NCBI GenBank assembly: GCA_900318885.1
Contig: ONMN01000004.1
Span: forward strand, 1-64,000
Origin: an uncultured Prevotellaceae bacterium
Lineage (GTDB): Bacteria > Bacteroidota > Bacteroidia > Bacteroidales > Bacteroidaceae
Direction: 5' to 3'
Length of the DNA stretch: 64,000 nucleotides
Shown: piece after piece, positions 41,023-49,294 of the stretch
How the letters are laid out: each line of letters opens with the position of its first letter
Numbering within the stretch: position 1 is the first letter of the stretch
Translations under genes and position numbers: made by a program
The notes under the pieces: generated by a model
The model's database searches: none
Seen by the model: only the letters and a program-made list of their open reading frames with translations
What the model was told of the DNA's origin: nothing

Positions 41023-41754
41023 TTACTCGTATTTCGGTAATCCACCCCTTAATTCGTACTCATCCACTCGCGTAATCTCAGCATCGCCTATCACGTCGGC
41101 TTCATTAGCCATACGCTTACCTTCCTTACGCCAGCGGAATATCTGACGACGCAGGTGTTCACGCTCTTTGTTATCATGCGACACCGGAATATCCCACTTC
41201 ATAAAGAAACGCTCCAGGATCTCTACATCCGTGCGATCGATGCGCTGCTCACGGCACCAGTCACGCTGTCGCGCTTCAAAGTAAAGGTATTCTCGGATGA
41301 ACCTCTGTCTAAAAATTCTACGAAGCTGGTTGGCAGCCGAAGTATCGAGTGTATGCGAGCTGCTGACCAGTTCTATACGACCATCCACATATATCTCCCT
41401 GGGCAGGGCGATGCACAGAAACTCGTAAGCCTCGCGACGGGTCTTGTTAGGCAGACGCTCCAACGTACACACCTCGGCGTATGTCAGGTAATCCTTCGGG
41501 TCGCGCTGGATAATCGGTTTGCCACCTTCAGGCAGACGACCACGCAACATGTTATTCCAGGCAGACTGAGAATAGCAGCAGGCACGACGCTGTTGTGTCT
41601 CAGGCACGATGCGAAGGCTATGCACCATCACAGCATATTCATCAGAACATTGCGACAGTTGGATAGGAGTCTGTTTTGAGATTGAGTTTCCATTACCATC
41701 GGCACGCATAAAGCTACCGACATACTTAGATACACGCAGATAGATCTTAGGCAT
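41023..41754 (-). CDS. Hypothetical basic protein (243 aa)
   Basis: Helical and rich in Arg, with a strongly basic C-terminal third (REHLRRQIFRWRKEGKRMA). There is no known HTH that I can place. It is the last gene of the early operon, immediately before the late head genes. By charge and position it is a candidate nucleic-acid-binding protein, possibly the activator of the late promoters, but this is a guess from context only. Confidence 0.65.
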   Translation of the reverse strand: MPKIYLRVSKYVGSFMRADGNGNSISKQTPIQLSQCSDEYAVMVHSLRIVPETQQRRACCYSQSAWNNMLRGRLPEGGKPIIQRDPKDYLTYAEVCTLERLPNKTRREAYEFLCIALPREIYVDGRIELVSSSHTLDTSAANQLRRIFRQRFIREYLYFEARQRDWCREQRIDRTDVEILERFFMKWDIPVSHDNKEREHLRRQIFRWRKEGKRMANEADVIGDAEITRVDEYELRGGLPKYE

Positions 41755-41764
41755 AGTGATTTTC

Positions 41765-42088
41765 TTACTTACTATAGTCTTTATTCAGGTTTTCAATTTT
41801 CCAAAATTCAGCAAAGGCACTTTCGAGCTTTGCACCACGAGAGTAGTCCCACATGGGGAGTTTCAGGATAGCATCACAACCATGCAGCTTACAGATATCA
41901 ATAAGCATCTGGAGTTGGTAGGGCAGGCGACGAAAGAGCCAGTTCCACCATCCCCACATCTTCAACGGATTAACGGGACGGTGGCCCAAGCCTATCAGAT
42001 TCTTCTCAGCCCTCGCAAACTGCGATTCTACCCATTCAGGATCACAGCCGGTTATCGGCCCAGAGATATACACTTTCTTCGATGTCAT
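41765..42088 (-). CDS. DUF4406 nucleoside 2-deoxyribosyltransferase-like protein (107 aa)
   Basis: Has the DUF4406 signature YISGPITG at 7-14 and a Rossmann-like layout, then a CDAILKLPMWDYSRGAKLE region that matches the substrate-binding end. Members are thought to act on nucleotides or deoxynucleosides, though the reaction is not settled. Its start overlaps the stop of the dUTPase gene (TAATG), so the two are translated together, fitting a nucleotide-pool role. Confidence 0.85.
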   Translation of the reverse strand: MTSKKVYISGPITGCDPEWVESQFARAEKNLIGLGHRPVNPLKMWGWWNWLFRRLPYQLQMLIDICKLHGCDAILKLPMWDYSRGAKLESAFAEFWKIENLNKDYSK

Positions 42089-42522
42089 TACTTCACACCA
42101 GTATGTCCGTAACCACCTTCACCACGTTCTGTCTCATCGAGGACATCAACGGGAATAAACTCTGCATGCTCATGGCGGGCAATGACCATCTGGGCAATAC
42201 GCTCACCATCCTCAATAATAAATGGCTCATCACTGAGATTAATCAGTATAACGCCCACGTCACCACGATAATCGGCATCCACAGTACCAGGTGCATTCAG
42301 CACCGTTATACCCTTCTTCAGGGCCAGTCCACTACGCGGACGTACCTGTGCCTCGTAACCGACAGGCAAAGCAATATGCAATCCCGTTTGTACCAAACGA
42401 CGCTCCATAGGTTTGAGCACTATCGGCTCATCGATGTTTGCACGCAGATCCATACCAGCTGACAACTCAGTGGCATAAGCGGGTAGGGGATGGTGCGACT
42501 TGTTTACAATCTTAATCTTCAT
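42088..42522 (-). CDS. dut: dUTP diphosphatase (144 aa)
   Basis: Trimeric dUTPase, which converts dUTP to dUMP and pyrophosphate, sparing DNA from uracil and feeding thymidylate synthesis. All five family motifs are present in order: [39 protein letters not shown] and the C-terminal [10 protein letters not shown]. Length is typical. It lies between DUF4406 and a 130-residue unknown gene, overlapping both by a few nt, in the early operon that also carries ThyX. Confidence 0.96.
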   Translation of the reverse strand: MKIKIVNKSHHPLPAYATELSAGMDLRANIDEPIVLKPMERRLVQTGLHIALPVGYEAQVRPRSGLALKKGITVLNAPGTVDADYRGDVGVILINLSDEPFIIEDGERIAQMVIARHEHAEFIPVDVLDETERGEGGYGHTGVK

Positions 42523-42911
42523 ATATTCAATTCTTTTAATTTTTGTTCTGCTTCCATTTGTTCTACTTCGTATGGGTCGATAAGGTCAGAAAGGGCAACC
42601 AGGCGAATACGACCACCACCGGCATTACATACCAGGACTTTGTGCTCCAAATCTATCTGCAACACACACGGCTCATCAGACATCATCTTCCGAACCATGT
42701 CTGCTGCCTTATTCATATCCATTACCACCTTCGATTTCCTTTTTAATAAATCAGATAAGACCCATCTTCTCGGATGCCTCTGAATATCCAGAATTTCTTT
42801 CCGGACTTCATTACAAACCCAGACGATTTGCTCCCTCGTAAACCCATGCTCTGATGCGACCTGAGCATAGCGTTTGAAACCATCCATTATCAGATTCACC
42901 TTCGACACCAC
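42519..42911 (-). CDS. Hypothetical early protein (130 aa)
   Basis: Not recognised. It begins with a helical segment ([31 protein letters not shown]) and ends with an acidic helix. The middle ([18 protein letters not shown], then [20 protein letters not shown]) could form a small alpha/beta unit. Its stop overlaps the dUTPase start by 4 nt, and its start is 1 nt from the stop of the upstream gene. Confidence 0.75.
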   Translation of the reverse strand: MVSKVNLIMDGFKRYAQVASEHGFTREQIVWVCNEVRKEILDIQRHPRRWVLSDLLKRKSKVVMDMNKAADMVRKMMSDEPCVLQIDLEHKVLVCNAGGGRIRLVALSDLIDPYEVEQMEAEQKLKELNI

Positions 42912-43198
42912 TATTCTTTTGAGTCCTGTTCGGCGATTTGTTCTTTCGCCTTCTTAAATTCCTTCATCATATCAATCACCATAGCATTCAGAGCGGCTTC
43001 TACGCCCGTCATCATATAGGAGATAGAGCCAACCATCGTTATCAAGTGATTCAGCCGTTCGTACTCAGGTTCAGTTTTCTTATACTTCTGCTGGCACACT
43101 TGCATATTCTTCAATGTCTGTGCAATAATGCTCTGCGTCATCGGCAATTCTTTCGCTGCCATCGAGAGCGACACACCCCAAAGCGATTCTTCTACCAT
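42911..43198 (-). CDS. Hypothetical small early protein (95 aa)
   Basis: All-helical, without membrane segments despite a mildly hydrophobic middle (TMVGSISYMMTGVEAALNAMV). It is acidic at the end. It belongs to a set of four similar-sized helical proteins in a row (43868-42519), all tightly packed and translationally linked. They could be distant paralogues or subunits of one complex, but identity is too low to say by eye. Confidence 0.7.
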   Translation of the reverse strand: MVEESLWGVSLSMAAKELPMTQSIIAQTLKNMQVCQQKYKKTEPEYERLNHLITMVGSISYMMTGVEAALNAMVIDMMKEFKKAKEQIAEQDSKE

Positions 43199-43199
43199 A

Positions 43200-43532
43200 C
43201 TATTCTTTTCCTTCCATTTTGTTACGCATCAGGATTTGAAGTGCTTCGTCACCTCGGCCCATCTTATTCATCAACAGTGCCACGTTCGTATCGAAGTCGC
43301 GACTCTGCACTATCAGGAGGGCAATCAATGCCAGGTGCTTCAACTGATTCGACTGGATAGCCGTAATCTCGATCACCTTATCCAACATACCCTTCTCAGT
43401 CCAACCACGTTCACGAAGCTGTGGAAGGTTCTGCATAAACTTATCCGATGCCATAATCATATTCACCAGATACTCCAGGAGTCCACGCTTATCCTTCAAC
43501 AAATTCGCTATGTCAACATTCATATTTGCCAT
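43200..43532 (-). CDS. Hypothetical small early protein (110 aa)
   Basis: The start at 43532 (MANMNVDIANLLKDK) is chosen because longer frames overlap the upstream gene. It is helical, with a central Leu/Ile-rich helix (LKHLALIALLIVQSRDFD) and a basic end. Gaps of 1 nt on both sides show dense packing in the early operon. No function is recognisable. Confidence 0.7.
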   Translation of the reverse strand: MANMNVDIANLLKDKRGLLEYLVNMIMASDKFMQNLPQLRERGWTEKGMLDKVIEITAIQSNQLKHLALIALLIVQSRDFDTNVALLMNKMGRGDEALQILMRNKMEGKE

Positions 43533-43533
43533 A

Positions 43534-43863
43534 CTAATTAGCATTCTGAGGGGTTTCTTCCTTTGCTGCCTTTTCCTGTCTGCGAAGTTGTGCTGCACGA
43601 CTATTACGGGTCTTAAACAACACTTCCTTTGCACGCTCTTTCAATTTCTTAAAGAATGGGAATACATAATGATCCATCTTCTCATCAGTCATCCACTGCA
43701 TACCAACAAAGATCTGCATCAGCATTTCTGCCAGAATTTCTATCGAGAGGTTTGGATCGCAATTATGCTTCTTAAACACCTCAGACATTTCAGCCAGGAT
43801 TGCCGATTTCTCTTTCATGTACTCCTGTTCAGGAGTCAACTGTTCTTTCTTTTCTTCAGCCAT
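43534..43863 (-). CDS. Hypothetical small early protein (109 aa)
   Basis: Begins MAEEKKEQLTPEQEYMKEK, a charged start also seen in slightly varied form in other early genes here (MAEEKKK at 45178, MAEKKETK at 47545). Middle helices (LSIEILAEMLMQIFVGMQWM) are amphipathic and the C-terminus is strongly basic. It is a probable small regulator or assembly factor; no family is recognised. Confidence 0.7.
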   Translation of the reverse strand: MAEEKKEQLTPEQEYMKEKSAILAEMSEVFKKHNCDPNLSIEILAEMLMQIFVGMQWMTDEKMDHYVFPFFKKLKERAKEVLFKTRNSRAAQLRRQEKAAKEETPQNAN

Positions 43864-43867
43864 AATC

Positions 43868-44111
43868 TTATTTTAATATCAGTTGCAAAGCGAATCGGGC
43901 ATTACCAGCATCGCCTACGCGAACTACTTCATTATATACCTGTTCAAGACTACGAGGATTCACCTCTTTAAACTTATTCATTTCAGGAATAGTCAATTTA
44001 TGACCTGCCAGCGTCGCTATCTTAAACAACATGGCGGTACGACTCAAACCGTTTCCTCTGAAGGGCGATTTTACCCCCCCCCTGTTTCACTCCAACATTA
44101 GACCTATTCAT
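43868..44111 (-). CDS. Small early gene frameshifted at a poly-G tract (about 80 aa)
   Basis: The ATG at 44111 overlaps the TGA of the gene upstream (ATGA), a strong sign of a real start. As read, the frame runs only 29 codons because of a nine-G tract (44075-44083). If the tract had eight Gs, one open frame would continue to the stop at 43868, giving about 80 residues ending in GDAGNARFALQLILK, 4 nt before the next gene. The coding look on both sides suggests a slippage site, phase-variable gene or sequencing error. Confidence 0.6.
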
Positions 44112-44473
44112 TGTGACATTCCTTTATAATTCAATATCGGATTATACAACACATCACAAAACCAGACATCGCCATTGGCACGAACGCACATTCTACAATT
44201 TTCCAAATACGGCTCACTCTCAATAGTAAACTCACCACCATACTTGTTAGTGACTTTCACACCAGGCTTCAGGAAATCCAAGAAATCCTTAAAATCATAA
44301 GAGGTAAAGATACTGAGTAGGTCACGCTCACCATTCCAATCATAACAGATCAAACCGGTGCCCATACTTTCTGCTACGACCTTCGCTTTAGTAGCTATAG
44401 CCGAACAATTCCTGAGCGTAATTTTCTGTACGCACACATCAGGAACATGCTTTTTTACATCATTCTTTGTCAT
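44108..44473 (-). CDS. Hypothetical early protein (121 aa)
   Basis: Mixed alpha/beta protein with Cys residues scattered (CVQ, NCSA, ICYD, NCRMC, FCDV) but no clear zinc motif. A YDFKDFLDFLKPGVKV segment precedes a beta-rich end. Not recognised. It is tightly coupled to the poly-G gene downstream (ATGA overlap) and lies 4 nt after a 44-residue gene. Confidence 0.75.
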   Translation of the reverse strand: MTKNDVKKHVPDVCVQKITLRNCSAIATKAKVVAESMGTGLICYDWNGERDLLSIFTSYDFKDFLDFLKPGVKVTNKYGGEFTIESEPYLENCRMCVRANGDVWFCDVLYNPILNYKGMSQ

Positions 44474-44477
44474 ACGT

Positions 44478-44612
44478 TCAATACCAAGTTGAAGTCATTT
44501 CACACTGATGCTGATATTCCAGTTCATCCTTAATCAGAGGATAAAACCCAGCAAACTGCTCCATAGGTTCCGGCTCCTTTTGCTTTACAGGATTAAATTC
44601 ATTTACCTTCAT
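44478..44612 (-). CDS. Very small early protein (44 aa)
   Basis: Starts MKVNEFNPVKQKEPEPME and ends TSTWY. The ATG shares its A with the stop of the 188-residue gene (TGATG), and the stop lies 4 nt before the next start, so spacing and frame fit a real gene in this dense operon. It is acidic and has no recognised motif. Confidence 0.6.
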   Translation of the reverse strand: MKVNEFNPVKQKEPEPMEQFAGFYPLIKDELEYQHQCEMTSTWY

Positions 44613-45178
44613 CAGTCTATCTTCTGTAAACGTTCATCAATAAATTCGAGATCATCGTCATGGTAGGTCATACCATTCTCAGTATTATGCCACATGTTAT
44701 AATACGATGTGCCAAACTGTACGATAGGCTCATCATCCACCATCACCTCCTCGCCGGTATCAATCACACGGGCCTTAATCTTCGGCCATTCCTTCTTATG
44801 GGCCATGTGATACAACCAATCTTCATGCTTCTGGCGAATGGACTCCGGATTACGATACTTGCATTCGTCACAATGATAATGACCCATACCATCACACATA
44901 CCTGATGCCTCGCCACGCTCAAAATCATCACAGTCGAGGTCAGGATCCACGCCAGTCTTTATGCGCTGATTATCCTTACCATACGTCGGCTGCTGCATAC
45001 ACATCACCTTTGGTGCCAACTTACTGACACCACCAAAAAATTCGGTCATCATCGGCAACGGCATAGGCTCATTCGACATTCGCATTACATTCACCTGTGC
45101 GAGCGAATTGCCTTCATCCTCCGTTATCATATCGAGCGCCATATAGACGCGATATCTTTTCTTCTTCTCTTCAGCCAT
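44612..45178 (-). CDS. Hypothetical Cys/His-containing early protein (188 aa)
   Basis: N-terminal basic start, then a beta-type region up to 60. A cluster CDGMGHYHCDEC around residues 95-106 could bind zinc. The C-terminal part is acidic (YHDDDLEFIDERL). No family is recognised. It lies in the early operon between the Dam methylase and the 44-residue gene. Confidence 0.7.
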   Translation of the reverse strand: MAEEKKKRYRVYMALDMITEDEGNSLAQVNVMRMSNEPMPLPMMTEFFGGVSKLAPKVMCMQQPTYGKDNQRIKTGVDPDLDCDDFERGEASGMCDGMGHYHCDECKYRNPESIRQKHEDWLYHMAHKKEWPKIKARVIDTGEEVMVDDEPIVQFGTSYYNMWHNTENGMTYHDDDLEFIDERLQKID

Positions 45179-45215
45179 ACTTGATATTTATAAATTATCA
45201 ATGTTTCATTAGATA

Positions 45216-45707
45216 TTACACATTCAACACCACATATTTACCTTCAATCTTACACTGGCGCAAGCGACGGTCACACTCATGGCCAAAGGCAACGAGTACA
45301 GAGCCAAAGAACGGCGAACCAGTAGAGCCTTCTGGCGTAATGAATTTGATGCGATGACGCATAAAGAGCATCGAGGCAGCCTTAGTAAAGATGACCTCCT
45401 GGAACAGCAAATTATCCACCTGATTCTTCAGCAGCGCAATACCATTGCCATGCTTGGCCAGTTTCTCCACAAACGGACGAAGCAAAGGACGGCTATAAGG
45501 TGGGTTCATAAACACAACAGCAGTATCGGGCCACGTCTGACTCAATCCATCCTGCTCCTGATTGAACGACAACGGCGCAATCTCGTATGGAGGTTGCATA
45601 GGCGCACACGGATCGAGGTCAAACGGGCCGAGTTCATCAATCACCCAACGAGGGGTGTACCACTCATCGGAACTGACTACTGGATTCTGCTGTGTTCTAT
45701 TTGCCAT
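45216..45707 (-). CDS. Phage N6-adenine DNA methyltransferase, Dam type (163 aa)
   Basis: PF05869-like compact methylase. Motifs: EWYTPRWVIDELG near 15-27, FDLDPCA near 29-35 for S-adenosylmethionine binding, and the catalytic VFMNPPYSR with NPPY near 66-74. It is of family length. It transfers a methyl group to adenine N6, probably to protect phage DNA from host restriction. It lies 2 nt after the Tad2-like gene, so two probable anti-defence functions sit together. Confidence 0.92.
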   Translation of the reverse strand: MANRTQQNPVVSSDEWYTPRWVIDELGPFDLDPCAPMQPPYEIAPLSFNQEQDGLSQTWPDTAVVFMNPPYSRPLLRPFVEKLAKHGNGIALLKNQVDNLLFQEVIFTKAASMLFMRHRIKFITPEGSTGSPFFGSVLVAFGHECDRRLRQCKIEGKYVVLNV

Positions 45708-45709
45708 GC

Positions 45710-46441
45710 TTATACCTTCTCAGGATCAACCAAAACCCAATCATCGGCCAACATATCGGTCTGCGATGCCAGCCAACCATTCACGATAGAACCATCAGCA
45801 GCCTTCATACAGATATACTGAGTGAAGAAACGCTCCTTACGCTCATTGGGATGGTTCTTAACCCACTGCTTGAAGTTGTAGGGCAACGACTTCACAGTAT
45901 CGATGATAAAGTCATCCTTCAACACGTCAAACGGACGCATGAATAAAAACATGCCCTTACCATTCCAACCTTCACGGGCCACCAGAAAACCATGCTTCAG
46001 CGAACCGATAGCCTGGCCAAAGCTACCACTCTGACCAACCTGTAACACCTGCGACTCCGAGGCACCCGTCACATAACATGTTTCCATGTCGCCACGAGTA
46101 AACTTGCCATCAAAATCTTTGTTTTCAGTCTTTTTCTGAGTCTCTACTGCGCCAAGATATTTCTCGGCCATTTCGTCTAAATTCATCATAATAATACCGT
46201 GTTTAAATAAATATTTCGATAACAGTTTTCCTAACCAGTCAGTCCAATCTAATACCACGAATAACGCCCAGAAATAGTTGTAGGCTGGAACAAACATCAT
46301 CAGTTGCTTCTTCAAAGCACTACTGCAATAGCGTTTACCAGTCAAGGCATTACGGCATGTCACCACCAGGAAGTCAATAAACAAGATGACTACCGGCACC
46401 AAATAACCGTATATGATTGTGGCATCAAAGAGCTTATCCAT
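45710..46441 (-). CDS. Membrane-anchored Tad2-like (DUF2829) protein (243 aa)
   Basis: The C-terminal 100 residues match DUF2829: FGQAIGSLKHGFLVAREGWNGKGM at about 141-164 and YICMKAADG plus WLASQTDMLADDW near 213-235. Tad2 proteins of this family bind and sequester the cyclic ADP-ribose signal of the Thoeris anti-phage system. Here the domain is preceded by 83 residues with two hydrophobic helices (about 10-28 and 48-64), so it would be membrane-tethered. The frame is continuous; a separate start near residue 85 (MMNLDEM) could also give the soluble form. Confidence 0.85.
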   Translation of the reverse strand: MDKLFDATIIYGYLVPVVILFIDFLVVTCRNALTGKRYCSSALKKQLMMFVPAYNYFWALFVVLDWTDWLGKLLSKYLFKHGIIMMNLDEMAEKYLGAVETQKKTENKDFDGKFTRGDMETCYVTGASESQVLQVGQSGSFGQAIGSLKHGFLVAREGWNGKGMFLFMRPFDVLKDDFIIDTVKSLPYNFKQWVKNHPNERKERFFTQYICMKAADGSIVNGWLASQTDMLADDWVLVDPEKV

Positions 46442-46442
46442 A

Positions 46443-47057
46443 CTATTCTAAAAATTTGGGATAAAGGTCGATCAGTTTGAAGGCGTAGGCATAGACTTCG
46501 GGATTGGAGTCCCAAGTGCCTTTGCCACATACATGGTCGATCATGTCGATAAAGCACTCACGCAGATTGCTATGGATGTTATGCCGAATGCTGACATGAT
46601 ACTGTCCGTTAGGGAGTTTCTTACGCTTGATGTCGAGCCAGGTAAAGTCACCCGTTTCCTTCGTCTTGATGTCCGTCGCGCTCATAATACCATGGAAAAT
46701 ACCCTCACGCAACATGTCGGCCTCGGAGATATCCTGAAGGTGCTCACGACGTTTCTCGGTAATCTCTATCTGGTATTGCATCAGCTCCGGACGGACAAAG
46801 AGTTTGTTTTCCCACGCGGGCAACTGCATAGGATGCTCCACACCCAACTCACGCTGCAAGCGATGGATAAACCTGATCTTATCGCCAGGAGTGGGCAGAC
46901 TACGCCAGATAAAGCCATAACCTTCGGCGATGGCCACCCGTTCGCCCACCTCATACTGTCGGCGGTCTGTGGTCAACCGGCGGGTCATATCCTTCTTACC
47001 CTCTGTAACCAGCGTAGTAAGCCCCTGCGTAAAGCGGATGATCTGCAACTTATCCAT
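46443..47057 (-). CDS. ASCH-domain phage protein (204 aa)
   Basis: Shows the layout of phage ASCH proteins: TRRLTTDRRQYEVGERVAIAEGYGF near 25-50, then the LQDISEADMLREGI helix and a C-terminal DMIDHVCGKGTWDSNPEVYAYAF match. ASCH domains bind nucleic acid or modified nucleosides; some are RNA or m4C hydrolases. The ATG at 47057 is used because it overlaps the upstream stop (TGATG). The start codon preceding it, GTG, would also be in frame. It is an early gene next to nucleotide and defence functions. Confidence 0.8.
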   Translation of the reverse strand: MDKLQIIRFTQGLTTLVTEGKKDMTRRLTTDRRQYEVGERVAIAEGYGFIWRSLPTPGDKIRFIHRLQRELGVEHPMQLPAWENKLFVRPELMQYQIEITEKRREHLQDISEADMLREGIFHGIMSATDIKTKETGDFTWLDIKRKKLPNGQYHVSIRHNIHSNLRECFIDMIDHVCGKGTWDSNPEVYAYAFKLIDLYPKFLE

Positions 47058-47545
47058 CACTTTTTTGGTTTCTCTACCTTCAGCGTAGCCTTCTTTGCCG
47101 TGTTCACAGTAGCCTTCACTGCTGGCTTCTTTTTCTTACGGGAATGCTTAGCTTCCTCAGCTGCTTTCGCCATACGCTGCACGAGCACGGCATCCTGCAT
47201 GGGTTTATACACGGGCAACAGTTCGTTGAAGGCATCGAGGGGAGTGATACCCTTCATGTCACCCAACTGCTCAACCATAAAGAGGATGTCACACGTACTG
47301 ATGCAGGCTGCCATCAGCAGAGCCATCGAGGTATGCTTCTGGAGCAAGTCGCTCTGAATGATATAACCTCCAACGAGTGCGGTCAGTTGTGTTTCCAGAC
47401 CCTCTACCTCTTTTTCCAGAGCCTTCAACTCCTGAAGTTCCTCTTTGGTCTTAGGCTCATGCTGTTTCATCATCACTTCCATTGCAATGCGGACAAAATC
47501 GCCCTTCTTCAATGGACGCTGCTTAGTTTCTTTCTTTTCTGCCAT
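47057..47545 (-). CDS. Hypothetical early protein with Lys-rich tail (162 aa)
   Basis: Helical throughout. It begins with a charged region, then a coiled coil at about 35-60, a mildly hydrophobic stretch near 76-92 and a last 30 residues of mostly Lys, Ala, Thr and Val, resembling histone-like DNA-binding tails. It is transcribed between the radical SAM gene and the ASCH gene. A DNA-binding role is suggested by the tail only. Confidence 0.7.
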   Translation of the reverse strand: MAEKKETKQRPLKKGDFVRIAMEVMMKQHEPKTKEELQELKALEKEVEGLETQLTALVGGYIIQSDLLQKHTSMALLMAACISTCDILFMVEQLGDMKGITPLDAFNELLPVYKPMQDAVLVQRMAKAAEEAKHSRKKKKPAVKATVNTAKKATLKVEKPKK

Positions 47546-47577
47546 AATTTTTCTATTTAATACTTTTAACTATAACG

Positions 47578-48363
47578 TTATTCAGACGGTTTTCCTTCTC
47601 GATAAAATTTTTGAATACTTTCCTTCCAGATGAACTCAAATCCCCACTGACCAGCGAGACGTACAACGGTACGCATGAAACGGTCGCATTCATCCCAACA
47701 GTAGCGCGTCTTAGAGTATGGCGAGAGCAAGCCAATACGAAACTCCTCACAATAGCCAGCACTATCCATAATCATTTCGAGCGATGATCTGAAATCAATA
47801 ACCGGCTCAATAGATGCCCACGTATGGAAACCATACTCATGCAAATGACGCATGGCATCCATGCGCATGATATTGCTGGGTGCATTCGGCTCCAGTTCGT
47901 TATGTCCGGTCAATGTGAATCCCAGATGCAACAGGTCGCGATATGGATGCCACGAGCCCAGCACATAGTCCAAAGCCACCCAATGCACATCTTTCGTCAG
48001 GATAAACACCGGAACACCATGCTCTAAGGCATAGAGCGAACAGCGAAATGTCAGTTCCAAAGTCTCAGGAAGGCATGGGTCAGTACTGAAAGAGAAGAAA
48101 ATGCCACCGTCAGTCTTAAACTGCTCCTGGTAGGCATCCACTTCTTTACAGAAGCGTCGGTAAGCCTTCTCTTCAGTACCACCCACTTTCTTCTCAATCT
48201 CAGGCACAGCACCACCGAGTTGCTTTCCCATCGGGCCACGACGCAAGTAGCAATAAGTACACTGATGACGACAACCTTTATACAGATTGCAACCCCATAC
48301 GGCATACTCCGCTGCGGGGCCTTCCGGCTTATAAATGGCACGATGGGCGAGAGGTCGTTTCAT
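47578..48363 (-). CDS. Radical SAM protein, spore-photoproduct-lyase-like (261 aa)
   Basis: The [4Fe-4S] cluster motif CRHQCTYC at C31, C35 and C38 follows GCNLYKG. Downstream are STDPCLPETLELTF and a WASIEPVIDFRSS segment in the barrel, as in the SPL/Rv2578c-type radical SAM family that cuts or modifies nucleic acid or proteins with a 5'-deoxyadenosyl radical. It lacks a clear SPL substrate Cys that I can place. It lies beside thymidylate synthase ThyX, fitting DNA repair or hypermodification. Confidence 0.85.
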   Translation of the reverse strand: MKRPLAHRAIYKPEGPAAEYAVWGCNLYKGCRHQCTYCYLRRGPMGKQLGGAVPEIEKKVGGTEEKAYRRFCKEVDAYQEQFKTDGGIFFSFSTDPCLPETLELTFRCSLYALEHGVPVFILTKDVHWVALDYVLGSWHPYRDLLHLGFTLTGHNELEPNAPSNIMRMDAMRHLHEYGFHTWASIEPVIDFRSSLEMIMDSAGYCEEFRIGLLSPYSKTRYCWDECDRFMRTVVRLAGQWGFEFIWKESIQKFYREGKPSE

Positions 48364-48384
48364 ACCTATTTATCATAATTATTA

Positions 48385-49278
48385 TTATAGTAACGTCGAG
48401 CTTTCACCGCCATAGACCCGCATCTGTGGTAAAATGACATCATGGATCTGCTGTGCAGCGATGTGCGCATTGGGGTGCGGTTTACCGGTTTCACCCGTTA
48501 GACGCAGACGCATAATATTGCGCCACTCAAACACGTTGTAAGTGTAAGCCACACGGGTAGCAGCATCGAGACAGAGGAACCCACGCGCATCCTGTGCGGG
48601 CAGTCCCAGACGGAGGCCCAGCATATAGCACCATTCCGACATCTTCCAACCGACACGCGCCAGCAACTTCTTCGACCAGTGCGCACACTCATACCAATGC
48701 GGCAGACAGATGGTGATGCCACCACGCTTGCCAAAGTTGACATATCGTGTTGATTGCTCGGCGATATTGTTGGGCGAAGTGCGGTTCAGCTCTCGCGAGG
48801 TCGAGATCTGTGTGGTCACACAGACGGTATAACGAATGAGTGCGAAGGCCGTCGGGAAATTCAACTCCTTAGCCTTGGCCACAAAGTCCTGGAGTGTCAC
48901 CTCGTATGGTTTCAGTTCCTTGGCGATGGCCTTTGCATCCATCAGGAAATGACGGTTTGTAGAGACAAAGAAGGTACGCTCCTTTTTCTTCTTATCCTTA
49001 TGGTAGCGGATGCACACATAAGGGGTGTTATTGAGGGCCGTAATGAGCCACAAGGGAAACACGCTGTTGTCGGGCTCACCCTTCACAGCAAAGACGAAAT
49101 AGGCGCTGCCATGTCGGAACATAGACAGGTGCTTACGCTTCAGCAACATGTCGCAGAAGTCCTCTGCGCTTTTCTGGCCACCCTCGGAGGCGTAGCACAG
49201 ACGGGCAGCACGAGCCACCTGTTCCTGCCAAACCTCCGGAGAGGGCCAAAGTTCAACTGTAGGTTTTATTAATTGCAT
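48385..49278 (-). CDS. thyX: Flavin-dependent thymidylate synthase ThyX (297 aa)
   Basis: Makes dTMP from dUMP with FAD and methylene-tetrahydrofolate. The signature region is SRELNRTSPNNIAEQSTRYV near residues 155-175, a variant of the ThyX motif RHRxxSxNxxSxR. A conserved YECAHW and a late RLRLTGETGKPHPNAHIAAQ follow. It is somewhat longer than the usual 220-250 residues. It is coupled in an operon to dUTPase, so dUMP supply and use are encoded together. Phages encoding ThyX often replicate AT-rich genomes fast. Confidence 0.92.
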   Translation of the reverse strand: MQLIKPTVELWPSPEVWQEQVARAARLCYASEGGQKSAEDFCDMLLKRKHLSMFRHGSAYFVFAVKGEPDNSVFPLWLITALNNTPYVCIRYHKDKKKKERTFFVSTNRHFLMDAKAIAKELKPYEVTLQDFVAKAKELNFPTAFALIRYTVCVTTQISTSRELNRTSPNNIAEQSTRYVNFGKRGGITICLPHWYECAHWSKKLLARVGWKMSEWCYMLGLRLGLPAQDARGFLCLDAATRVAYTYNVFEWRNIMRLRLTGETGKPHPNAHIAAQQIHDVILPQMRVYGGESSTLL

Positions 49279-49294
49279 ATCAATCGTTGAAAAG

